From an uncultured Lachnospiraceae bacterium (GTDB lineage: Bacteria; Bacillota; Clostridia; Lachnospirales; Lachnospiraceae): a DNA stretch of 8,399 nucleotides. Where the stretch lies: assembly GCA_947068385.1 (NCBI GenBank), contig CAMTBF010000131.1, forward strand, positions 1 to 8,399, written 5' to 3'. The first letter of the stretch is position 1. Each line of letters opens with the position of its first letter. This document shows positions 1-5,595 of the stretch, piece by piece. Below the pieces are notes generated by a model. It saw nothing but the letters and a program-made list of their open reading frames with translations. It was not told the origin of the DNA and searched no databases. Both the position numbers and the translations under genes were made by a program.

Positions 1-206
1 GATGCTAATCAGTCTGTCGGGCTTCTATAGTCCGACAGATTGGGAAACTTTTAGTCTAATAGATTTATTTTACCCCGGCTTTTTATACGAAAAGATAATA
101 GATTCAGTTTTTCCTCTATGTAATTAAAATAATTACTACGGTTCATCCCAGCCCCCCATCAAAACTCCCTTTCCCGCTCCTTTGAAAAAAGCCAATATCG
201 ATGATT
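1..206 (-). other. AT-rich leader-like region without a clear gene
   Basis: No gene of normal length is seen in the first 317 bases. If the promoter at 213-241 is real, 1-206 is the 5' leader of a leftward gene. It contains a 19-codon ORF (136-195) with a TTG start, or a 7-codon version from the ATG at 157-159 that has AAGGGAG five bases upstream. It also holds a palindrome GTAATT-AAAAT-AATTAC (120-136) and a stem-loop at 10-42. I recognise no known riboswitch or T-box signature. Confidence 0.35.
10..42. repeat. Stem-loop near the left edge
   Basis: TCTGTCGG (13-20) pairs perfectly with CCGACAGA (32-39). On the plus strand, G-T wobbles extend the stem inwards (21-23 with 29-31) and outwards (10-12 with 40-42), so it folds better as plus-strand RNA. 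No T-run follows on either strand. It could end a rightward gene left of the window, or be part of a leftward leader. Confidence 0.45.
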
Positions 207-212
207 TCTTTT

Positions 213-241
213 ATTATAAGGCAATACCTTGTATTTTACAA
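213..241 (-). promoter_or_regulatory. Second leftward sigma-A-type promoter, for a gene beyond the left edge
   Basis: TTGTAA (236-241) and a perfect TATAAT (213-218) are spaced by 17 bases on the minus strand, just past the operon's end hairpin. Transcription would begin near 206 and run left out of the window. The position after a terminator-like hairpin suits a new transcription unit. No target gene is visible. Confidence 0.5.
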
Positions 242-247
242 CAAGAT

Positions 248-301
248 TTTCCCCAAAATCCAGGCCCATATCTTCCGATATGATGCCGGATTTTGGGGAA
301 A
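248..301 (-). terminator. Long stem-loop after the operon, probable terminator or 3' stabilising hairpin
   Basis: Perfect 14-base arms (248-261 and 288-301, core CCCCAAAATCC / GGATTTTGGGG) enclose further pairing: GGC with GCC (263-265, 285-287) and CATATC with GATATG (267-272, 277-282) around a TTCC loop. It begins 16 bases after the stop codon of the GH106-like gene. The downstream tract (ATCTTGTTGT) is only moderately T-rich, so it is not a textbook intrinsic terminator. It may instead protect the mRNA end. Confidence 0.6.
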
Positions 302-317
302 TTCGCTGTCGGCGCTC

Positions 318-3300
318 CTACCCTCTCCTGACCTCCGGCTTCTCCAGCAGCCCCTGGGGATAGAGCATGTATGCATCGCTCCAAGCCTGGCCTGTGGTCA
401 TGAAGTTGCCCGGGCCGTAGGAGGGCGCTTCCTTTGGATACTGATGGAGAGGGCCGAAGGTATTCCGCCTGGTCAGCACCACCTCGATGCTGTGCAGATC
501 CTCCAGCTCCGCCTGATAGGGAGGGAATGCGATTGCCGCCTCCTCTTTTCCGTGTAGCTTGACGAGCGCTCCGCCGAAGCCGGGGGCTTTTACGTTCACG
601 CGGCAGTGCTTTGCTTCCTCCGCGGCTGCTGTCCCATCCAGCTCATAAACCACGCTTCCCGAATAGAAAGGCAGGCCCTGCCCCGTGATGTCTCCGACCA
701 CCAGCCTGTCCGGCAGGCCTGTCAGAACCACACGGGTACCGCTAGGGGCAATATCCGCAGAAGCTCCTTCTGCAGGTCTTCCGGCGGTATTTCCCGCCGA
801 TGCTCCATCTGCGGAGGCTCCTTCGGCGGAATCCTTCTCCGCAGAGCATTTCTTCTCCAGAATCTCCACGCCGAAGTCCCCCAGCAGGTAGACGGCCTCT
901 ATGCCGCAGGTGCTGTAATAGTCCATGGAGATGTCAATCGTATTCCTGCCCTTCGCCAGCACGTCCGCGGGAATCTCCAGCTCATCGAAGCATATGTCAA
1001 TCCATCTTCCCTTGCTGACAAGAGGAATCTCAGCTCCGTTCACCTGTATCTGACGGATATGCGTCAAATCTTCCACTGCCAGGCGCATGCCCTCCGGGAT
1101 TTCCGCTATCTCCACATCGTATCGGAGGGAAACCGTATCCAGCAGCTTCGTGTTCCCGCCCTTATATTTCACCTGATACCAGGGCTGCAGCATCTCGCCG
1201 CCCCGGTAAGGGATGCCCAGCAGGGCCCGCAGGGCCCGGTCCGCTTTCAGCACCTCCATCCGGGGGATTTCATGGCCGCTTCCGTCCGTGACGCAGACCA
1301 TGTCCAGCACGCAGACATTGGGCTCTGTCAGCCGGTAGCGGAAGGTTTCCGGCAGCTCCACAGGCTCCCCGCCCGTAAAGAGCTCCTCCTCCGGCAGCTC
1401 CCGACACTGCTCCGTGACCAGGAAGATGCGCTCTCCGCCCCTCTCCAGATCCATAGTCCGGCGAATCCTGCCATCCAATATCTGGTAATCCGGTCTGACG
1501 ACCTTCCCGGTTCTGGCATCCCATAGCTCCAGATAATCGCCGCGTCCCAGGTCTACGGAGACATCTCTGTAGTCTTTCTCGCGGTTCATATTCAGCAGCA
1601 TCACCATGCGGCCGCCGTCCACCTGGAAGGACTGCACGAAGAAAGAGTCCGTAGACATTATCCTGACTTCCATGCCGCTCTTCGCCGCCCGGGCCACTGC
1701 CTCCTCTTCAAAAGGCACCCTTCTGCACCTGTCCGCAAGCTTCCCCACCTTATCCGAGGAAATCACGTCCACGCAGCCCGGAGCCTCTCCGGCGAAGATG
1801 ACCTCCCCGCCCTGGGCCGCGAATTCCTCCAGCAGCGCCAGGGTGCTGGAGCGCATGGTGTCCATGCCCGCCACCAGAACCCTGCGGTAGGCGCAGCTTC
1901 CCACATACAGGATACCCTCCTCCACCTTCCCATGGCGGGCCATGATGTCCTCCTCGCCGTAGTCGAAGTCAATCTGGTTGCCGGAAAGGATATGGAACAG
2001 CTCGGCGTACTGCCGCTCCAGGCGCACGATTTCCGCGTCCACGCCGGAGAGCCCGTCAAAGGAACCGCTGTAGGCCCTTGCCCACACGCTCTCTATAGGG
2101 TTCAGCACCAGCAGGCTGCAAACAGGCCTGCCACCGTGGAGCGCGGCATGGATTCTGGAGAAATAGTCCTCCACATAATGATAGTCCCGATACCAGTAGG
2201 ACTGGTGCAGCATGCTGGCAGGGTAGTCCCGCTTGGCCTCCCCCTTCATGGTGTACCAGGACAGGTGGGGGCACCTTAGGTTCACGCCGAACAGCGCCTG
2301 CCAGTCGCCTACGTTCTTGTAGGACTCGAAATCCATCTGCCAGCCCGTACAGCCGTAAAGCTCGGACAGGATCCACTCCTTGTCCAGCTGCCTGGCCACG
2401 GAGGAAATCTGCTTGGCCACCCAGTAGCATCTGTTCCCCTCGCTGAGGATGTCGATGCCGGGATAATCCATATATTCATAGAACCGCATAAGGGAGCCCT
2501 GCATGATGGCCTGGCAGCACAGGGAGTCCTCATGGAGCACATGGCCGGTGAAGATCAGCCCGTTCTCCCTGCACCAGCTCTGCACGGGGATGGCGAATCG
2601 CTCCAGGAACAGCTCCTGGCACAGCTCGAAATAGTCCCTGGTGACCTTCGACAGCTCCCCCTGGCTCCTGCGCAGGAACAGCTCCGGCAGGTTCTCCTTC
2701 AGGCTGTAGCCGAAGCGCTTCTCGAACTCCGGGAACAGATCCGGCGTATAGGGAGCGGCGTTTGGCTCCCCTTCCGCGAAATTGGTGAACACGCCGCCTC
2801 TGTGGGGCTCGTCCGTGAAGATGCCCGTGATTTCCTTTCCGAACCTGTCACCGCATTTTTCCCTGTATTTCTCATGGGTCAGCTCAATATACTTCTCTAT
2901 GGCCTCCCTGTCCATGGTGTTCACATAGCAGTAGCCGTTGTAATTGTCGTTGCACACGGAATAGCGGGTGCGGAACTCTATGGCCGTCTCCCCTTCCGCC
3001 AGGGCATCGCCCTGGTGGAGGAGCCTCTTTTCGGAGAAAATCCCGTTAAAGGCCTCCTTAGGCCCGCCCGTGTCCCGTATTTCCGCGGCATGTCCCCCGG
3101 CAGCAAGGGCTTGCCCGGAACGCCCCGGATCCGCGGAAGGCTCCCCCTCCATTCTGCAGGCATATACCGCCACCACATTTTCGTCCGGCTGCCATGCCCT
3201 CCAGGCATCCGCCGTCAGAAGGTTCATCTCCAGGAACATGGCGCGGTACTTCTCCTCCTTCGTCACCATGCCCCCTGCGCTTCCGGAGGGCCAGCGGTCT

Positions 3301-3566
3301 TCGTCATAGAGCCAGGATTCCATCCCGGCTTTCTGGCCGTAATCCGCGCATTTGTTGGTGAGCCGGAACCATTCCTCCCCCAGGTACTCCGTCTCCAGGC
3401 CGGTGCGGGAGTGCATGAAATAGCCGCCGAAGCCCATTTCCTTGATGATGTCAATCTGGCGGCACAGCTCCGCCTCCTCCAGCCTGCCGTTCCATGACCA
3501 GAACGGCTTGCCCCGGTACTCCTTTGTGGGATTCTCAAATAGCTTCTGTCTTTCGCTTATGTTCAT
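318..3566 (-). CDS. GH106-like glycosyl hydrolase (putative alpha-L-rhamnosidase), cytoplasmic
   Basis: Large glycosyl hydrolase of the GH106 / Glyco_hydro_106 type, 1082 aa from this start. Residues are numbered from the TTG at 3596, so subtract 10. The N-terminal barrel (about 20-480) shows the family signatures PFWSWNG (31-37), GGYFMHSRTGL (57-67), WLYDEDRWPSG (95-105), GIFTDEPH (258-265) and SELYGCTGW (411-419). E263 and E412 are the candidate catalytic acids, by inference. An amidotransferase-like region (about 490-690) and a beta-rich C-terminal part ending near GLPFYSG (974-980) follow, as in relatives. Two segments look inserted: about 150-182, and a pentapeptide-repeat linker at 918-950. 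There is no signal peptide. The ATG at 3566 has GGGGAG 8 bases upstream; the TTG at 3596 has no site. It is the last gene of the operon, 197 bases after its neighbour, with no clear promoter in the gap, so co-transcription is likely. It may act on rhamnosides that the GH78-like enzymes cannot reach. Confidence 0.83.
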   Translation of the reverse strand: MNISERQKLFENPTKEYRGKPFWSWNGRLEEAELCRQIDIIKEMGFGGYFMHSRTGLETEYLGEEWFRLTNKCADYGQKAGMESWLYDEDRWPSGSAGGMVTKEEKYRAMFLEMNLLTADAWRAWQPDENVVAVYACRMEGEPSADPGRSGQALAAGGHAAEIRDTGGPKEAFNGIFSEKRLLHQGDALAEGETAIEFRTRYSVCNDNYNGYCYVNTMDREAIEKYIELTHEKYREKCGDRFGKEITGIFTDEPHRGGVFTNFAEGEPNAAPYTPDLFPEFEKRFGYSLKENLPELFLRRSQGELSKVTRDYFELCQELFLERFAIPVQSWCRENGLIFTGHVLHEDSLCCQAIMQGSLMRFYEYMDYPGIDILSEGNRCYWVAKQISSVARQLDKEWILSELYGCTGWQMDFESYKNVGDWQALFGVNLRCPHLSWYTMKGEAKRDYPASMLHQSYWYRDYHYVEDYFSRIHAALHGGRPVCSLLVLNPIESVWARAYSGSFDGLSGVDAEIVRLERQYAELFHILSGNQIDFDYGEEDIMARHGKVEEGILYVGSCAYRRVLVAGMDTMRSSTLALLEEFAAQGGEVIFAGEAPGCVDVISSDKVGKLADRCRRVPFEEEAVARAAKSGMEVRIMSTDSFFVQSFQVDGGRMVMLLNMNREKDYRDVSVDLGRGDYLELWDARTGKVVRPDYQILDGRIRRTMDLERGGERIFLVTEQCRELPEEELFTGGEPVELPETFRYRLTEPNVCVLDMVCVTDGSGHEIPRMEVLKADRALRALLGIPYRGGEMLQPWYQVKYKGGNTKLLDTVSLRYDVEIAEIPEGMRLAVEDLTHIRQIQVNGAEIPLVSKGRWIDICFDELEIPADVLAKGRNTIDISMDYYSTCGIEAVYLLGDFGVEILEKKCSAEKDSAEGASADGASAGNTAGRPAEGASADIAPSGTRVVLTGLPDRLVVGDITGQGLPFYSGSVVYELDGTAAAEEAKHCRVNVKAPGFGGALVKLHGKEEAAIAFPPYQAELEDLHSIEVVLTRRNTFGPLHQYPKEAPSYGPGNFMTTGQAWSDAYMLYPQGLLEKPEVRRG
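747..845 (-). repeat. Degenerate 15-base coding repeat (pentapeptide linker) in the GH106-like gene
   Basis: Residues 918-937 (TTG numbering) read as four five-residue units SAEKD / SAEGA / SADGA / SAGNT, followed by a related AEGASAD stretch to about 950. At DNA level the units are 15 bases long and differ mostly at third codon positions, so the peptide pattern is kept better than the DNA. The segment lies between beta strands near LLGDFGVEIL and the GLPFYSG region, where relatives run on without a long insert, so it appears to be a flexible loop or linker. Confidence 0.7.
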
Positions 3567-3763
3567 ATGCTTGTCTCCCCGGATTTCCTCTTTCAAGGTT
3601 CGTTTGAGCCTATTTGCGGCCCGATTTTCATAGACTGCTTGGCACTACCATTTCCTCATGTATCCGTAACCGCCCAGGGCTGCCTTTCTACCAGTCTGGC
3701 CCCATTTCATAAACGAAGTTCCCAGCCGCAGTCTGGACACTTACCATATGCCAACAGCCTCTT
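3567..3763 (-). other. 197-base gap between the second and third glycosidase genes
   Basis: The gap is longer than expected inside an operon, yet shows no convincing terminator or promoter on the minus strand. It starts with a short open stretch in frame with the second glycosidase beyond its TAG stop (to a TGA at 3707-3709), which would encode a CPDCGW-containing tail. It ends with the ribosome site of the GH106-like gene. Composition is less AT-rich than the outer flanks, so it may be decayed coding sequence or a 3' remnant. Confidence 0.4.
3575..3580 (-). promoter_or_regulatory. Ribosome binding site deciding the start of the GH106-like gene
   Basis: GGGGAG stands 8 bases before the ATG at 3566. 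The in-frame TTG at 3596, which would add ten residues, has no purine-rich sequence upstream, so the ATG is preferred. Confidence 0.65.
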
Positions 3764-5503
3764 CTATCTGCAGATCTCCACTTCCTCCGGCGCGTCTACC
3801 TCCGTGGCTACAGAGCCGTCGGCCTGCCTTACATGGGAGACGGAAATCTCGCCGTAAGGGGTGGGATATGTCCCCTTCGCCCATTCCAGATCCCCCAGAT
3901 GGGGCTCTATCTTCACCTTCCGGCAGCCCGGCTCCAGAATCCGCACCCCCAGCACGTTCTCGGAAAGCCATGGGGTGGCGCCGCTGGCCCAGCCGTGGCA
4001 GAGGCTGTGGCGGTAGCCCTGGTAACAGAACCCGCCGTAGGTTCCGTGGACGTCCACCTTGGAGCGAAATTCTTCCGTGTCTGCCTGGGGCAGCTCGTCG
4101 ATCCCGGCGGCATTCTCCATCCAGTCCACATCGAAATCCTCCCAGAAGGTAGTCGCTCCTAACTGAAGCATGCCACCCCAGTAGTCCCGGATGCAGTCCA
4201 GGCAGCCCTGGTAATCTCCCGCCATGGCCCTGGCCGTCAGGATATAGTAGCCCATGAAGGTGGACATGCCCTTAGCGCCGCCCTGCTTCAGCAGCGCCTC
4301 GTTCACCTCCGCCGCCCCCTTCTGGCCCATCATCACCGAAAGGGCCGCCGCCTGTTTGGAATCCTCATAGTCCGTCTCGAAGCCTTTCAGTCGCTTGATG
4401 TCCTCCCTGCAGCTCTCCGCCAGGGCCTCCTCCCCCAGGACGGTGAAGATCCGCTCCAGGCTTCCCGCCGCCCAGATGTGCAGCGCCTGCACCCCTGCGT
4501 CCACGATGCCCAGCTTCCCCTCGGAGGGCCAGTCCAGGAAACGCCCTTCCTTCACCGTATCCTGCCCCTTTTCATCGATGTGGGCGGAGAGCTGCTCCGA
4601 TAATCCTTTCAGATATTCCCGCTGTTTTTCCAGGAATTCCTTCTTCCCCGTGTACTGATACCAGTCCCAGGTAATGATGGAATACCACATGGAATAGCTG
4701 GCCATGCCATTCATCCATCCCGGCAGGGGCGTCTCCTTCCGGATGTAGTCCAGGCTGTCCTCCACCGCGCTGTCCTCGCCGAACACCGCCTTGATCGTGG
4801 TGATTTCAGGGTGCATGTCCCCCACCCAGACCAGCCTGTCCCTTTTGATGCCGTCCCATATGTACTCCTGCATGTTCAGATGCACGGTGTACGCCCCCAC
4901 GTCCCAGATGCGGTTCAGCAGACTGTCGCTGCAGGTAAAGCTTCCCCGGTAGGGGACATCCTTGTAGATCAGCACGGCCCAGACGGTCTTCAGGGCGATG
5001 GAGGCCTCCGGCTCTTCCAGGTCGATGCGCACGAAGCGGAAGCCGCTCTCCCCAATCTGGTTCATGCTCATCATGCCCACCTCCACGGTCATGTCCCTCC
5101 TGGCGTGGTCGTTGGTGGCGTTGGTCTCCCCGCCCAGCTCGCTCATGGCTTCCGCGGCGGACTCGCCGAAGCGGACGCGCACCTTCGCTCCCCTGCCCGT
5201 GCTGTCCATCCAGGCCAGGAGCCGGATGCCGCCGTGGATCTCCACGCCGTAGTCCAGCAGGATGGAAGCCTTTTCCTGCGCCTGTCCCTCATTCTTCAGG
5301 ATGCAGGGCCTGTGGGCTGCCAGGGAAATCTGGATTTCCCGATCCTCCAGCAGGGTGTCGCTGTTCTCCACATGCCCCCTGGTCCAAAGAATCCGTTTCG
5401 GAAGCAGGAACCTCCTGGTCCGGACGTCCTCCTTCCCGGCCTTTAAGATGTCCTCATCCATGACGCGGAAGATGTCCTTTCTGTCTCGTTGTGCCATGTC
5501 CAT
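3764..5503 (-). CDS. GH78-like glycosidase with Asp at the usual catalytic Glu position, cytoplasmic
   Basis: Probable glycoside hydrolase of the GH78-like six-hairpin group, 579 aa from this start. Residues here are numbered from the upstream ATG at 5599 (611 aa), so subtract 32. A beta-sandwich (about 110-210) contains FGES, ETNATNDHA and GFRFVRIDL, typical of GH78 relatives. The catalytic barrel begins near 215. DGIKRDRLVWVGD (249-261) aligns with the GH78 acid motif but carries D254 where the Glu normally lies. ATTFWED (E487) and SLCHGW (532-537) match the later conserved region. No signal peptide is present, and the protein is shorter than most GH78 enzymes. The start at 5503 is chosen because AGGAGG stands 8 bases before it. 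The ATG at 5599 overlaps the stop codon of the preceding gene (ATGA) but adds 32 charged residues with no domain. An ATG at 5548 is also possible. It is second in the operon. It could be an alpha-L-rhamnosidase or an enzyme for a related sugar; activity is uncertain. Confidence 0.82.
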   Translation of the reverse strand: MDMAQRDRKDIFRVMDEDILKAGKEDVRTRRFLLPKRILWTRGHVENSDTLLEDREIQISLAAHRPCILKNEGQAQEKASILLDYGVEIHGGIRLLAWMDSTGRGAKVRVRFGESAAEAMSELGGETNATNDHARRDMTVEVGMMSMNQIGESGFRFVRIDLEEPEASIALKTVWAVLIYKDVPYRGSFTCSDSLLNRIWDVGAYTVHLNMQEYIWDGIKRDRLVWVGDMHPEITTIKAVFGEDSAVEDSLDYIRKETPLPGWMNGMASYSMWYSIITWDWYQYTGKKEFLEKQREYLKGLSEQLSAHIDEKGQDTVKEGRFLDWPSEGKLGIVDAGVQALHIWAAGSLERIFTVLGEEALAESCREDIKRLKGFETDYEDSKQAAALSVMMGQKGAAEVNEALLKQGGAKGMSTFMGYYILTARAMAGDYQGCLDCIRDYWGGMLQLGATTFWEDFDVDWMENAAGIDELPQADTEEFRSKVDVHGTYGGFCYQGYRHSLCHGWASGATPWLSENVLGVRILEPGCRKVKIEPHLGDLEWAKGTYPTPYGEISVSHVRQADGSVATEVDAPEEVEICR

Positions 5504-5511
5504 CCTTTTTT

Positions 5512-5517
5512 CCTCCT
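5512..5517 (-). promoter_or_regulatory. Strong ribosome binding site deciding the start of the second glycosidase
   Basis: A perfect AGGAGG lies 8 bases before the ATG at 5503. Neither the ATG at 5599 nor the one at 5548 has a site this good. This favours the shorter 579-residue protein and leaves a gap of about 90 bases after the preceding gene. Confidence 0.7.
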
Positions 5518-5595
5518 TATGATTGCTTCGTCTTCCTTTTATCTCCATTCCTCTGCCTTCCTCTGCAGTCTTCCTGGTTGCAAGATCTTCTCCGG

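Noticed and set aside
95..123. A further promoter-like pair TTACAT-17-TATTAT on the minus strand
   Set aside because: The -35 box matches poorly and the AT-rich context makes chance matches likely; the pair at 213-241 is much better.
1..206. Riboswitch or T-box leader
   Set aside because: No conserved T-box, purine, cyclic-di-GMP or similar core sequence could be recognised.
606..1526. A 306-codon plus-strand open frame
   Set aside because: Also a complement shadow of the GH106-like gene, rich in Arg, His, Gln and Pro, with no family motif.
2532..3497. A 321-codon plus-strand open frame antisense to the GH106-like gene
   Set aside because: It is opposite a gene with clear family motifs throughout. 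Its translation has no recognisable domain and skewed composition, as expected from the complement of GC-rich coding DNA.
3564..3596. TTG start adding ten residues to the GH106-like protein
   Set aside because: No ribosome site before the TTG, whereas the ATG at 3566 has GGGGAG at good spacing.
3687..3746. A 19-codon minus-strand ORF from an ATG after the second glycosidase
   Set aside because: No ribosome site and no motif; the overlapping frame continuing from the glycosidase is the more notable reading.
4811..5446. A 211-codon plus-strand open frame over the second glycosidase
   Set aside because: His- and Pro-rich shadow of a well-supported gene.
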